Counted from the stretch's first letter, positions 25,415-34,846 are shown. The stretch is DNA of 64,000 nucleotides from PGYR01 sp034670025 (GCA_034670025.1 JAXMOE010000005.1:1-64000), one strand, 5' to 3'. Made by a program: numbers and translations. The notes: a model not told the origin generated them from the letters alone.

Positions 25415-25505
25415 AATATTACTTATTTATTTATTAATAAAATATATTTATATCCAAAATTATCAAATTACTTTGAATTATAAAAAATAAAGTCATTTAT
25501 AGTGA

Positions 25506-25820
25506 TTATAATGACTCAATTTTTGCTTCTATTTCACTGACCCAACCGTTAGGAGCATATTCGGTAATTCTTTCTTTTTCCTCTCCATCGCTTAGAAATA
25601 CTAAAGTGGGTACTCTGCTAATGTTGTATTTCTTTATTTCTTCCTTAGGTTTTGACTTAAACCTATTTACATTGAATATCTCGACTCTACTTTCATCTAC
25701 TTCGTTCTTCTGCAAAAAACTAGCTATCTGAGGCATTGCCGACACGCACATAGGGCACCAGCTTCCTTGAAACACTAATATCTTTACGTCTTTGTCTTCT
25801 GTTTTTTGTTTTATACTCAT
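25506..25820 (-). CDS. Thioredoxin-like protein
   Basis: 104 residues of thioredoxin fold with a WCPMC active site (Cys 22 and Cys 25) and the cis-proline segment ISRVPTLVFL. No signal peptide is seen, so it is probably cytoplasmic. The CPMC rather than CGPC motif suggests a different redox potential or role from housekeeping thioredoxin. It lies 23 bp downstream of the ICMT-like gene. Confidence 0.88.
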   Translation of the reverse strand: MSIKQKTEDKDVKILVFQGSWCPMCVSAMPQIASFLQKNEVDESRVEIFNVNRFKSKPKEEIKKYNISRVPTLVFLSDGEEKERITEYAPNGWVSEIEAKIESL

Positions 25821-25843
25821 CTTATTGTCTATTATTTGTTGAA

Positions 25844-26581
25844 CTATTTATTGATAGTCTTTTGGACGGTTTTGACAATAATATAGTATAAGATTGCAGC
25901 TAACAACGCCCAAGTCCACCTGTCACCTAACATATTATATTCTTCATAAATTGAATACCCTGCAATCACTTTGAATAGAAATACTGTAAGGAATAAATTT
26001 AATATACCCGCTTTCTCTTGCTTTATTACTTTCCAGAATGAAAAGCTACCACTCGGAGATTCCCAGTTTTTGAAGCTAGGGATGATAGCAGGAGTCACAG
26101 ATGCCCATTGCTCATACTCAGCACCATATTTGTCTCGCAAAAACTCTTCTTCCGCGTACATAATTCTTTCATAATAAAGCCAATACATAAAGATAAATGC
26201 CATGATGAACCAAAAATTGATTGTAAAAAGTGCAAGCCCCAACCACATAAAGAAATTGCCGAGATATAGGGGATGGCGAACAGTAGAGTATATGCCAGAG
26301 CTGTTGAGTGAGTCTGCCACCTGACCTACTTTAGTGTTTCTACCCGATGTGTTTTTTGCAGCGAACCCCACAGAATAAGCCCTAATGAACTGCCCTAATG
26401 CAGCAATTGCAATGAACAAAAACTCCCAATTGTTGTGGCTAAAGGATTGGAATGACACATTTTTGTCTACTAATGTGTATATGTAAACGGCTATCCCGGC
26501 CACTACAATTACTAGCGGTAGGTAGCTTCTATTTTTGAATAGAAAATTCCCTTGTGACCTAAACTCTTCTTTAAGTGGCAT
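25844..26581 (-). CDS. ICMT/PEMT-like membrane methyltransferase
   Basis: 245 residues with about six membrane helices. It has the family's SAM-binding region: VRHPLYLGNFFMWLG (about residues 99-113), then YERIMYAEEEFLRDKYGAEYEQW. The family (isoprenylcysteine carboxyl methyltransferase and phospholipid N-methyltransferases) methylates membrane-bound substrates; bacterial members are of mostly unknown substrate. An extra C-terminal stretch of about 70 residues contains two more hydrophobic helices. Confidence 0.82.
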   Translation of the reverse strand: MPLKEEFRSQGNFLFKNRSYLPLVIVVAGIAVYIYTLVDKNVSFQSFSHNNWEFLFIAIAALGQFIRAYSVGFAAKNTSGRNTKVGQVADSLNSSGIYSTVRHPLYLGNFFMWLGLALFTINFWFIMAFIFMYWLYYERIMYAEEEFLRDKYGAEYEQWASVTPAIIPSFKNWESPSGSFSFWKVIKQEKAGILNLFLTVFLFKVIAGYSIYEEYNMLGDRWTWALLAAILYYIIVKTVQKTINK

Positions 26582-26673
26582 ATATTTTGGCTTTGTTTAT
26601 CGAGTAAAGAAGGAAACTAATAAAAATAAGTGAGAAAATTGTCTTAGAGTTAACAAAAACATCATTGACAAAA

Positions 26674-27501
26674 TTATTCTTCCATTGAATAAAGAGAAGC
26701 GTATTTTGACAAAATAGCCACAGAAATTGAAGTCTTCTTATCATTATCGAACTTCATTGACTTAGTAGAAACTCGCATAAAGTTTAGAGTGTACATTCCA
26801 ATCTCGTTTGGTATTTCTAACACATCATTCAGATATGATGCGGTAAATGTATGCTTACCTGTGTCTTCTATATATATTTTATCCCCTTCTATCACTTTCA
26901 ACCCGTCTTCATCCTCATGATAGCCATAACTAAAAGATGGTATGATTATTATATAGCCGCCATCTGCCTTACTTGAAGTCCAGTTAACAGTGAATCCTTC
27001 ATTAATATCGAATGAGTCAACACTAAAAGTAACAGGCCCGAAGCTGTTGGGCATCCAGACAGTGTCTTGTACAGTTTCATCATCCATTCGGAACTCTATT
27101 ACTATATCCGAATCTGTTTCCAGACTCTCATCACCAGTCCACCTTGCAGAATACCGTTTGGGATTAAACTCGTCTTCAAAAGTTAACTCTCGTCCATTTG
27201 TTCTCGAATAATCAATTTTGCCAGAGTAACCATTAATATCATAAAATGATGCAGAGTTAGTAACTATGCTTTTCGATTCTGTATTCAGTGAATAATTAGT
27301 TGATGTTTCAGTTATGCTAACTTTATGTATTGCATCGAATTCCCCACTTAGCTCCGGATAATAAGTTGGTAAATACATAAAGGCAATCGAATTAGCCACG
27401 TCCATAGAGTTAAATGCCCTATTTATACTCACCGTATCTTCTTCGCAAGATGTGACAAACAATGCAAGTGCTGTTAATATTATGATTGTTGGTTTTTTCA
27501 T
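26674..27501 (-). CDS. Lipoprotein of unknown function, paralogue 1
   Basis: 275 residues with lipobox FVTSCEED (Cys 19). It is beta-rich with KIDYSRTNGREL and MPNSFGPVT segments that recur in the adjacent gene (27498-28319). The ATG overlaps the TGA of that gene by 4 bp, so the two are translationally coupled. No known domain is recognised; it is likely outer-membrane or periplasmic. Confidence 0.75.
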   Translation of the reverse strand: MKKPTIIILTALALFVTSCEEDTVSINRAFNSMDVANSIAFMYLPTYYPELSGEFDAIHKVSITETSTNYSLNTESKSIVTNSASFYDINGYSGKIDYSRTNGRELTFEDEFNPKRYSARWTGDESLETDSDIVIEFRMDDETVQDTVWMPNSFGPVTFSVDSFDINEGFTVNWTSSKADGGYIIIIPSFSYGYHEDEDGLKVIEGDKIYIEDTGKHTFTASYLNDVLEIPNEIGMYTLNFMRVSTKSMKFDNDKKTSISVAILSKYASLYSMEE

Positions 27502-28319
27502 TTTAAATTTATTCTAACTTCTTTCATTGCCCATACAATTGTTGCTAAACTTTTCGTTTCATTTTGGTATTTACTTTGATTAATAGTACCTCTATGAAAC
27601 CTAACAGAAAAGAAATCAGCTTCGGAATCAATTCCTAATGTATCAATTAGAAAAGAATAGCTAAAGCGATATGTACCCGTGTCATTGATTGAAAAAGAAT
27701 CACCATACTCTGTTTGGTATTTACTTCCTAAGTCAATAATATAGGTTGGCTGAACAACAACTTTACCGTTTGAAATATCACTTGGTTGCCAGTTTATAGT
27801 AATGCCGTTTGCAATGTCATTAGTATCGATATTTGAGGTAACAGGGTCGAAACTATTAGGCATTTTTAATGTATCGTATACTATTCTATCATCCTGTTTG
27901 AATTCAAATTTAATATCACGATTGTGGTATTCGTCTGCTTCAACAATACTCCACCACTTCCTGTAACCTTCAGGATAAATTCCACTCTCAAAGTCTAATT
28001 TTTCTCCATTCATTTTTGAATAATCAACCTTTGCAGTTTTCTCATTATTACTAAAATACGAGAGCCCATAAACACTTGTTATGTTGATGTTTGACAGTGA
28101 TTGGACACTCAAAGGTTCATTTACTTGCATAATCTGTATTGCGTTTAATTCAGTTTTTAACTCTGGGAATAGTAAATTTAATAATTCTGAACGATACTCT
28201 CTTAAAATAACTGAGGTTTTAAATCCTTTCTTTTGACTATCACTATTCACTGAATTATCATCGCATGCGGAGATAAAAAATGCAAGAACAAGTATTAATA
28301 TGATTGTTGTTTTTTTCAT
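27498..28319 (-). CDS. Lipoprotein of unknown function, paralogue 2
   Basis: 273 residues with lipobox FISACDDN (Cys 19). It is a diverged paralogue of the next gene: KVDYSKMNGEKL and MPNSFDPVT match KIDYSRTNGREL and MPNSFGPVT in similar positions, and overall size is equal. It is the first gene of the pair. Confidence 0.75.
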   Translation of the reverse strand: MKKTTIILILVLAFFISACDDNSVNSDSQKKGFKTSVILREYRSELLNLLFPELKTELNAIQIMQVNEPLSVQSLSNINITSVYGLSYFSNNEKTAKVDYSKMNGEKLDFESGIYPEGYRKWWSIVEADEYHNRDIKFEFKQDDRIVYDTLKMPNSFDPVTSNIDTNDIANGITINWQPSDISNGKVVVQPTYIIDLGSKYQTEYGDSFSINDTGTYRFSYSFLIDTLGIDSEADFFSVRFHRGTINQSKYQNETKSLATIVWAMKEVRINLK

Positions 28320-28481
28320 TACTATTTGGATTTATTTATGGCTATTAGTTTAAATTACAAAATTCTTTGGATTTTGTTGCAATCAAGACCAATAAATTCA
28401 CCAACTACCCATAACTTTAAGTCCATTAACTCAAAAATGTATATATTTGAAATTGTATTTAATTAAAATATTCAATAAAAA

Positions 28482-29924
28482 ATGCCAATTAAACTTTATA
28501 ACACACTTTCCAGAGAAATAGAGCAGTTCAAACCAATTGACAAGAATGAAATCAAAGTTTACAGCTGCGGCCCTACGGTCTATAACTACGCACACATTGG
28601 TAACCTGCGTGCGTTCTTGTGTGCCGATTTGCTCCAGCGGACTCTCCGTGTTGTTGGTGGGTATAAGGTGAAGTGGGTTATGAATATTACTGATATTGAC
28701 GACAAGACAATACAGAAAATAAACGAAGATGAAGCTTGGAAGCCGAAAATGGGTGACAAGTCTGATGATTTGAAGCAGAACCTAAAGCAATTCACTAATT
28801 TTTATCTGAATGAATTTGTGCAAGATATTCGTTTGATGGCAATAGACAAATCTGACTTTTTCAAAATGCCATGTGCCACTGACTACATAGAGCAAATGAA
28901 AGAGCTAATAATTGCAATATTCGAAAAGGGCTTTGCTTATGAGGCAGGCGGTTCGGTGTATTTTAATGTCGGCAAGTGGAAAGATGTAGATAAATATGGT
29001 AAGTTGAAGAATATAGATTTTGAGAACTTCCGCTCGGGCGAACGAGTGGACAGCGATGAGTACGAGCGTGAGCAAGTTAGCGATTTTGTGCTTTGGAAAG
29101 AGAAAAAAGAGAACGAACCGCATTGGAATTTAGAATTAGATGGCAAGGCATTAGAAGGTCGCCCCGGCTGGCACTTGGAGTGCTCAGTTATGGAACGTGA
29201 ACTGCTTGGTTTACCGTTCGACATTCACACTGGTGGTATTGATTTGCAATTCCCCCACCACGAAGACGAGATAGCACAGTCGAAAGCTGGCTATGGTGTA
29301 GAGCCGACAAATTATTGGTTCCACAATGAGTTTTTACAAGTAGAAGGTGCAAAAATGAGCAAGTCTGCTGGGAATTTCTATACTCTTCGTGATTTGATTG
29401 ACAAGGGCTTAGACCCAATTGACATACGGTTTGCTATGCTTTCTGCTCACTACCGCTCTAAGTATAATTTCACATTCGATGACGTGGAAGCTGCGAGCAG
29501 ATCGAGAAAACGATTACAGAAGTATGTTTATCATCTGATAAACAATAGAGATGGGCATGATTATGCTGACGTAACTCAATTTAGCTTCAATTTCTTTCAA
29601 CACCTGAAAGATGATTTACACACCCCAAAAGCTTTGGCGGAGCTGTTCAGCTTTGTAAACAACAATCCTGCACAGGTGATGGGACGCAACTCTAAGGAAG
29701 AAATGTTAGAATTTTTCAAAAGCTTCAATGAGATTTTTGAAATATTAAATTTCGAAGCACCAAATGAAGAAATTCCTAGCGAAGTAATAGAGTTAGCTGA
29801 AAAAAGAATAAAAGCTAAGCAGGATAAGAATTACGACCTCGCTGATATGATTCGCAATGAGATAAAGAATCGTGGATTTCAGTTGAAAGATACTCCCGAC
29901 GGTTATGAGGTAGAGAAACTATGA
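28482..29924 (+). CDS. cysS: Cysteinyl-tRNA synthetase
   Basis: 480 residues, class I synthetase. It has CGPTVYNYAHIGNLRAF (HIGH variant HIGN, with zinc-binding Cys), CSVMERELLGLPFDIHTGG and FPHHEDEIAQSKA (further zinc ligands), and KMSKSAGNF. It charges tRNA-Cys. It begins the operon cysS-DUF2520-uppP and overlaps the next start by 4 bp. A TATATTTG -7-like box lies at 28442-28449. Confidence 0.96.
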   Translation: MPIKLYNTLSREIEQFKPIDKNEIKVYSCGPTVYNYAHIGNLRAFLCADLLQRTLRVVGGYKVKWVMNITDIDDKTIQKINEDEAWKPKMGDKSDDLKQNLKQFTNFYLNEFVQDIRLMAIDKSDFFKMPCATDYIEQMKELIIAIFEKGFAYEAGGSVYFNVGKWKDVDKYGKLKNIDFENFRSGERVDSDEYEREQVSDFVLWKEKKENEPHWNLELDGKALEGRPGWHLECSVMERELLGLPFDIHTGGIDLQFPHHEDEIAQSKAGYGVEPTNYWFHNEFLQVEGAKMSKSAGNFYTLRDLIDKGLDPIDIRFAMLSAHYRSKYNFTFDDVEAASRSRKRLQKYVYHLINNRDGHDYADVTQFSFNFFQHLKDDLHTPKALAELFSFVNNNPAQVMGRNSKEEMLEFFKSFNEIFEILNFEAPNEEIPSEVIELAEKRIKAKQDKNYDLADMIRNEIKNRGFQLKDTPDGYEVEKL

Positions 29925-30775
29925 TGAAAGTAACTATAATAGGTGGCGGCAAAGTCGGCAGTACAATAGCTAAGAAATTGGAGACTATTGACTCTGTGAG
30001 CTATAAAGTAGTATATAACTCCGATACTACAAAGGAAAAGCTGTTGGGACAAGGAATACCATCCGCATCTATTGCTAATTGGGGTAGTGCTGAATTTAAC
30101 TGCGATATTACTCTAATCTGCGTTAAGGATTATCAGATAGAGCAGGTTGCAGAGCAGTTGAGTGAGCATATTACTGACGGTTCGCCATTGGTAGTACACA
30201 CGTCTGGCACTAAAAGAAAAGAAATTTTGAATACGTTGATTGCTAAGGGTTGCACTATTGCAGCGGCTCATCCATATCAGACATTTGCAGAAAGCACGAG
30301 TGATATATTGAATGGCACACCTTGGGGCTTAGATGTAGGGGATGATTCTGCAGATAAGTTGGGGCAATTTATTAATCTAATTGGCGGAAAGTCAATAAGA
30401 TTGAGTGACGAGACGTTAGAATCCAAATCACTTTACCATATATCAGCAGTGGCTGCATCTAACTTTATGGCTCTGTCAGTAGAGTTGGCAAAAAATATTG
30501 CAATAGAATCTGGTATTAGTTGGGAGCAATTTTTGCCACATATCATGCAAACAACACTAAACAACAGTATGGACGATGACAGAGATGAACCAGCTATAAC
30601 TGGACCAGTGGTTCGAGGCGATGTAGAAACTGTGAAATATCATGTTTCGGCTTTGGGTGAATCTGTCAACGGGGTAATATATAAGAATATGAGTGAATCA
30701 CTCGCACTTATGGCTCTGGATAAAGGGCTGATATCTGGCGAAAAATTTGAAGAATTAATGGAAGCATTAGCTTAA
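29921..30775 (+). CDS. Rossmann-fold protein with DUF2520 domain
   Basis: 284 residues. The N-terminal NAD(P)-binding domain (VTIIGGGKVGSTIAKKL) resembles that of pyrroline-5-carboxylate reductases. The C-terminal helical DUF2520 domain contains LYHISAVAASNFMALS and GPVVRGD. The family is common in Bacteroidota, and its reaction is not established. It is translationally coupled to cysS (ATGATG overlap) and 1 bp before uppP. Confidence 0.87.
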   Translation: MMKVTIIGGGKVGSTIAKKLETIDSVSYKVVYNSDTTKEKLLGQGIPSASIANWGSAEFNCDITLICVKDYQIEQVAEQLSEHITDGSPLVVHTSGTKRKEILNTLIAKGCTIAAAHPYQTFAESTSDILNGTPWGLDVGDDSADKLGQFINLIGGKSIRLSDETLESKSLYHISAVAASNFMALSVELAKNIAIESGISWEQFLPHIMQTTLNNSMDDDRDEPAITGPVVRGDVETVKYHVSALGESVNGVIYKNMSESLALMALDKGLISGEKFEELMEALA

Positions 30776-30776
30776 T

Positions 30777-31607
30777 ATGACGATAATAGAAGCAATAATA
30801 ATTGGCTTGGTGCAAGGGCTATCGGAGTTTATACCCATTAGTAGCACTGCCCACATGACCATAGCTGGAAAGCTAATGAATGCTATAAAAGACCAAAGCC
30901 CAGAGCAGTGGACTTCGTTCATAGCAGTTGTGCAACTTGGCACATTGGCAGCTGTTTTCGTATATTTTTGGGAAGATATTACCACTATATTAAAATCATT
31001 TTTTAAGGACAATGTTGGCGACCGAAAATCGTTCAAGAATCAGTCCCACAAAAGCAAAATGGGATGGTATATTATTATTGGTTCAGTGCCAATTGCTGTT
31101 ATTGGGCTGCTGTTCAAAGATGTTATTAGGGGCAGTTTTACCAAAGAGCCATTTGTTATTGGGACGGCACTTATAGTTTTTGCCCTATTTTTGTGGTTAG
31201 CAGAAGCTATTTACAAAGAGAAATCGGACATAGACTCAATTGGTTGGAAAGAGACATTAATAATGGGATTCGGACAAGTGTTTGCATTAATACCGGGTGC
31301 ATCTCGTTCTGGTACAACTATTACTGCTGGGCTTTTTGCAGGAATGAACCGCGAGGCGGCTGCCCGTTTTTCATTCTTACTAAGTATCCCTGCGATTTGG
31401 GGTAGTGGACTTTTGGAATTTTATGAAGCTACTGCGTATCTTACTTCCGATATGTACGTAACTATAATAGTTGCTACCGTAGTAGCAGGAATTAGTGGCT
31501 ACTTTGCCATTGCATTCCTTATCAACTTTTTGAAGAAAAATACAACAAAGCTATTTATTTACTACCGAATAGCACTCGGTGTAGTAGTATTGTTGTTCTT
31601 TATATAG
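30777..31607 (+). CDS. uppP: Undecaprenyl-diphosphatase
   Basis: 276 residues, polytopic. The two active-site signatures are GLSEFIPISSTAHM near the N-terminus and LIPGASRSGTTITAGLF in the second half. It dephosphorylates undecaprenyl pyrophosphate to recycle the lipid carrier for peptidoglycan and O-antigen synthesis, and causes bacitracin resistance when overproduced. Confidence 0.95.
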   Translation: MTIIEAIIIGLVQGLSEFIPISSTAHMTIAGKLMNAIKDQSPEQWTSFIAVVQLGTLAAVFVYFWEDITTILKSFFKDNVGDRKSFKNQSHKSKMGWYIIIGSVPIAVIGLLFKDVIRGSFTKEPFVIGTALIVFALFLWLAEAIYKEKSDIDSIGWKETLIMGFGQVFALIPGASRSGTTITAGLFAGMNREAAARFSFLLSIPAIWGSGLLEFYEATAYLTSDMYVTIIVATVVAGISGYFAIAFLINFLKKNTTKLFIYYRIALGVVVLLFFI

Positions 31608-31640
31608 AATATTATTTTTAAATTTATTAGGAGAATTATA

Positions 31641-32222
31641 ATGAGAAAACTTACACTATTTTTATCACTAACAGTATTGATGTTTACAATGAGTAATATT
31701 TCAGAAGCGAAAGACAAAAGATTAGAAAAAACAAAAAACTACCAAATTGAAATCAAAGTAGAAGGCAAATCACTTGGTACTATCGATGTAGCCCTTTGGC
31801 CAAATTTGGCACCAAAAACGGTTGCTAACTTCGACAAATTAGCTAAAGAAGGTGCGTATGATGGTACTGCATTCCACAGAGTAATACCTGGGTTTATGAT
31901 TCAAGGTGGTGATCCGAACTCAAAAGAAAAGCCAAAGAACACTTGGGGAATGGGCGACCCTAGCCAAGAGAAAGTACCAGCTGAATTTAGTAATATTAAA
32001 CACGAACGTGGTATATTATCTATGGCTCGCTCGCAAGACATCAACAGTGCTTCTTCACAATTCTTTATCTGTGTTGACGACGCTACATTCTTAGACAACA
32101 AATACACAGTATTTGGTAAAGTAACTAAAGGAATGGATGTAGCTGACAAGATTGTGAATATGGAAAGAGATAGCAAAGACAATCCGTTGAAAAAAGTAGA
32201 AATGTTTGTAAAAGCTAAATAA
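31641..32222 (+). CDS. Periplasmic cyclophilin-type peptidyl-prolyl isomerase
   Basis: 193 residues with an N-terminal signal peptide (to about residue 23, SEAKD). The catalytic domain shows VANFDKLAKEGAYDGTAFHRV, PGFMIQGGDPNSK, SASSQFFI and KYTVFGKVTKGMDVA. It isomerises X-Pro bonds in exported proteins. A good AGGAGA ribosome-binding site lies 6-12 nt before the ATG. Confidence 0.93.
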   Translation: MRKLTLFLSLTVLMFTMSNISEAKDKRLEKTKNYQIEIKVEGKSLGTIDVALWPNLAPKTVANFDKLAKEGAYDGTAFHRVIPGFMIQGGDPNSKEKPKNTWGMGDPSQEKVPAEFSNIKHERGILSMARSQDINSASSQFFICVDDATFLDNKYTVFGKVTKGMDVADKIVNMERDSKDNPLKKVEMFVKAK

Positions 32223-32232
32223 TTGGATAGAA

Positions 32233-32838
32233 TTGAAAAAGACTTATTTTCAAGCAGAATTTAAAATTGGTGCAGTCAGCAAAGAGCAATTTCAGAACGA
32301 TGGTTTACCTGAAATTGCATTTGCTGGCCGTTCTAATGTAGGGAAATCATCGCTTATAAACAGCATTGTTTTCCGCAAGAACTTAGCACGTACTTCGGGT
32401 ACTCCTGGTAAGACACAAGAGATTAATTTCTACTTAGTCGATGAGAGCTGGTACTTGGTAGATACTCCTGGCTTTGGCTATGCTGCCAAGGGCAAGAAGT
32501 ATCGCGATCAGTGGGAGAAATTTAACTTAGAGTATATGTCCCAAAGCGAGGATTTGTTATTTGTTTCGCTACTTATTGACAGTCGTCACGACCCTATGGA
32601 TAGGGATTTGGCACTGATTGAGGTGTTAGAAAATAGTGGTATTGATTATCTTATTATTCTGACGAAGACTGACAAGTTATCTAAAAAGTCAATTGCCGAC
32701 AGGGAAGCGCAGATTAGAGATGTGGTATCACAGTGCAACTACGTTATCGATGTTCTTCCTTACTCAGCAGTTACACGTGATGGGCGTGACCAGCTAATTG
32801 GCATAATGAACCGTAGGTTGAAAGATGCAAAAAAATAG
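32233..32838 (+). CDS. engB: Ribosome-biogenesis GTPase EngB/YsxC
   Basis: 201 residues. The start is TTG at 32233, the only start that keeps the whole N-terminus, with GGAT 5 nt upstream. GTPase motifs are G1 GRSNVGKSSL, G3 DTPGFGYAAKG, G4 TKTDKLSK, with a G2-type Thr in SGTPGKTQEINFY. The protein acts in late assembly of the large ribosomal subunit. It overlaps gmhA by 14 bp. Confidence 0.93.
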   Translation: MKKTYFQAEFKIGAVSKEQFQNDGLPEIAFAGRSNVGKSSLINSIVFRKNLARTSGTPGKTQEINFYLVDESWYLVDTPGFGYAAKGKKYRDQWEKFNLEYMSQSEDLLFVSLLIDSRHDPMDRDLALIEVLENSGIDYLIILTKTDKLSKKSIADREAQIRDVVSQCNYVIDVLPYSAVTRDGRDQLIGIMNRRLKDAKK

Positions 32839-33406
32839 CGTAGCCGAAGAGATAACCGAAAGTATAGAAACCAAAAAACGGTTACTTAGCGAATGCACAG
32901 AAGAAATTTATAGCGTAGCTAAGCAACTTTCTGAATGCGTAAAAAATGGTGGCAAAATATTGTTATGCGGTAATGGCGGTAGTGCTGCCGACAGCCAACA
33001 CATAGCCGCTGAGTTAGTAGTTAGGTTGCGTAGTAGCGTTAACCGTGCTGCTATACCTGCTATTGCCCTAACAGTTGATACATCTATACTTACCGCTGGT
33101 GGCAATGACATTGGTTTTGACAATGTGTTTGCAAGACAAATAGAAGCTTATGGTCAGAAAGGCGATACCTTGATAGCTATCACTACAAGTGGTAATTCGG
33201 CAAATATAGTCCGTGCCGCAGAGGAAGCAAAGAAAAAAGGTGTAAACGTAATTGGTTTACTCGGTAATGGTGGCGGTAAGATGAAAGATATGTGTGATAG
33301 CACAGTAATAGTGCCGAGCAACAATACTGCCCGAATACAAGAATGTCATATATTGATAGCTCATATATGGTGCAGAATAATAGAAGAAGACAACTTTTTG
33401 AACTAA
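32825..33406 (+). CDS. gmhA: Phosphoheptose (sedoheptulose-7-phosphate) isomerase
   Basis: 193 residues, single SIS domain. Diagnostic segments are LLCGNGGSAADSQHIAAELV, AITTSGNSANI, and PSNNTARIQECHILIAH with the catalytic His. It makes D-glycero-D-manno-heptose-7-phosphate, the first step to ADP-heptose for the lipopolysaccharide core, consistent with the LptF/G-type gene at 9.8 kb. It is the last gene of the cysS-to-gmhA run. Confidence 0.92.
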   Translation: MQKNSVAEEITESIETKKRLLSECTEEIYSVAKQLSECVKNGGKILLCGNGGSAADSQHIAAELVVRLRSSVNRAAIPAIALTVDTSILTAGGNDIGFDNVFARQIEAYGQKGDTLIAITTSGNSANIVRAAEEAKKKGVNVIGLLGNGGGKMKDMCDSTVIVPSNNTARIQECHILIAHIWCRIIEEDNFLN

Positions 33407-33459
33407 AAAGTAAGAAATTTGAAAAAAGTGAAAAAAACTTTCAAAATATTCACTTTTTA

Positions 33460-33492
33460 TTTGGTTCGTATAGGTAAAATGTAGTAATTTTG
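33460..33492 (+). promoter_or_regulatory. Bacteroidota-type promoter of tRNA-Thr
   Basis: TTTG at 33460-33463, a 21-bp spacer and TAATTTTG at 33485-33492 lie 16 bp upstream of the tRNA 5' end, at the expected distance for transcription to begin just before it. Confidence 0.65.
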
Positions 33493-33507
33493 CAGTCTAA
33501 AAAATAA

Positions 33508-33580
33508 GCCACTTTAGCTCAGTTGGTAGAGCAGCTGATTTGTAATCAGCAGGTCACTGGTTCGAATCCGGTAAGTGGCT
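33508..33580 (+). tRNA. tRNA-Thr (anticodon TGT)
   Basis: 73 nt cloverleaf. The acceptor stem is GCCACTT/AAGTGGC and the D stem GCTC/GAGC. The anticodon stem is GCTGA/TCAGC with loop TTTGTAA (anticodon TGT at 33541-33543), and the T arm ACTGG-TTCGAAT-CCGGT. CCA is not encoded. A promoter lies upstream and a terminator downstream. Confidence 0.97.
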
Positions 33581-33590
33581 CACTAAAGAA

Positions 33591-33626
33591 AAGCCCATTT
33601 CTAATCTAAGGAATGGGCTTTTTTTT
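33591..33626. terminator. Terminator of tRNA-Thr, probably bidirectional
   Basis: AAGCCCATT/AATGGGCTT stem (33591-33599, 33612-33620) followed by a T tract. The A-rich left flank lets it also serve the minus-strand cytochrome gene ending at 33669. Confidence 0.88.
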
Positions 33627-33668
33627 GTTAATCTTAAATACTTTAAAAATATTATATCTTTATCATAT

Positions 33669-34160
33669 CTACCCACCAAAATCCTGATTACCACCGCCGT
33701 CATTGGGCACTTTTATTTTTACGAAAGGATGGTCGTTCAACTCGTGGCACGAGTTACAAGTGGCAGTTAGCATTTCGTAAGAGCTGACAAAAGCTTGTTT
33801 GTCATTGCTCTCTACCGCTTCTTCCACAGCTTCTATTTGCGGATAGATCATGCTTAATTGCTTAGTTTCAACGTGGTTTGGGTGGTAGGTTTCTATATCT
33901 TCAAATCTTTCTTCTAACTCATGCAACTCAAAGCCAGCCAAGCCCCAGTTAGCGTTAGCCCCAGCTTTCCATAACTTTAGGTGATGCGCTTGAATTGCAT
34001 TCATCAATATCCCCAAACCTGGTTTGTAGCTGTTGCTCTGGGCAGTTTCTAATTCAGTGACTTTTGCACTCAATTGCTCAATTCTTTCGTTTAATTCGTC
34101 AGTATTTTGGCAACCGACCGTAGCAAAAAGTAGCGTAAAAATCAATATTCTTAAAACCAT
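33669..34160 (-). CDS. Monohaem c-type cytochrome lipoprotein (cytochrome c'-like helical)
   Basis: 163 residues. A lipoprotein signal (ATVGCQN, Cys 17) is followed by a short coiled coil (about 20-40). A helical domain then ends in one haem c site, CNSCH at 135-139, near the C-terminus. A single C-terminal CxxCH after an antiparallel helical bundle is the plan of cytochrome c', though the match is by shape only. The tail is Gly-rich. Role: electron transfer or gas binding in the periplasm, not determinable here. Confidence 0.8.
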   Translation of the reverse strand: MVLRILIFTLLFATVGCQNTDELNERIEQLSAKVTELETAQSNSYKPGLGILMNAIQAHHLKLWKAGANANWGLAGFELHELEERFEDIETYHPNHVETKQLSMIYPQIEAVEEAVESNDKQAFVSSYEMLTATCNSCHELNDHPFVKIKVPNDGGGNQDFGG

Positions 34161-34251
34161 ATAATTATCCTGTAATCTTAATTAGATTACAACTTAGTTA
34201 AGTTTACGCAGAACAGAGCTGAGTTTCAACCTTCTGTAACCAATGAGTGAT

Positions 34252-34788
34252 TTATTCAGAAATATTATCTATTATTCGAGCGACATATTTCTTCATTGCA
34301 GCTTCTACCTGCTCATCTAGTATTTTTCCATTCTCATCGAATGCCTTCTGAACAAAAGCAATAGACACACCTGGCCCCATAACTTGACAACCGAGTTTGG
34401 TGTAAAGCAATTGCAATTTCTGTATCACTTGCGAGCCACCAAATCTACCAGAAGATGCCGAAACAAGACCAATTGGTTTGCCTTGCCACTGCGAGTAGAG
34501 AAAATCAAAAGCATTTTTGAATGCGGCAGGATAACCACCATTGTACTCAGGTGAAACAACTATAATTGCATCGGCACTGTCAATTTTATCGGCATACTCA
34601 ACTGCACCAGCTGGTGGATTATCTAAGAATTGCAGACGCTCTTTGAAAAGCGGAAAATCTGCTTCGAGTAAGTCAAATATCTCAGCGTTTGCTTCCGTTT
34701 CGCTATTGATATAATCATTTAAGTAAAGAGCAGCCCTGTGGCTATTTCTTCCATTTCTTATGCTTGTTGATAGTATTACAATATTCAT
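34252..34788 (-). CDS. NAD(P)H-dependent FMN reductase family protein
   Basis: 178 residues of flavodoxin fold. It begins IVILSTSIRNGRNSHRAALY (phosphate-binding loop) and carries VSPEYNGGYPAAFKNAFD, the flavin-binding signature of the SsuE/ChrR/ArsH-type family. Such enzymes reduce FMN, quinones or metals with NAD(P)H. Substrate unknown. Confidence 0.88.
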   Translation of the reverse strand: MNIVILSTSIRNGRNSHRAALYLNDYINSETEANAEIFDLLEADFPLFKERLQFLDNPPAGAVEYADKIDSADAIIVVSPEYNGGYPAAFKNAFDFLYSQWQGKPIGLVSASSGRFGGSQVIQKLQLLYTKLGCQVMGPGVSIAFVQKAFDENGKILDEQVEAAMKKYVARIIDNISE

Positions 34789-34846
34789 ATTTCATTTTCC
34801 ATTTGTTGATTAAACTTAATTTATAACGCTTTAGCTGATTAACTAT

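Noticed and set aside
33407..33507. Small RNA upstream of tRNA-Thr
   Set aside because: The segment is explained by the tRNA promoter; no separate structure is seen.
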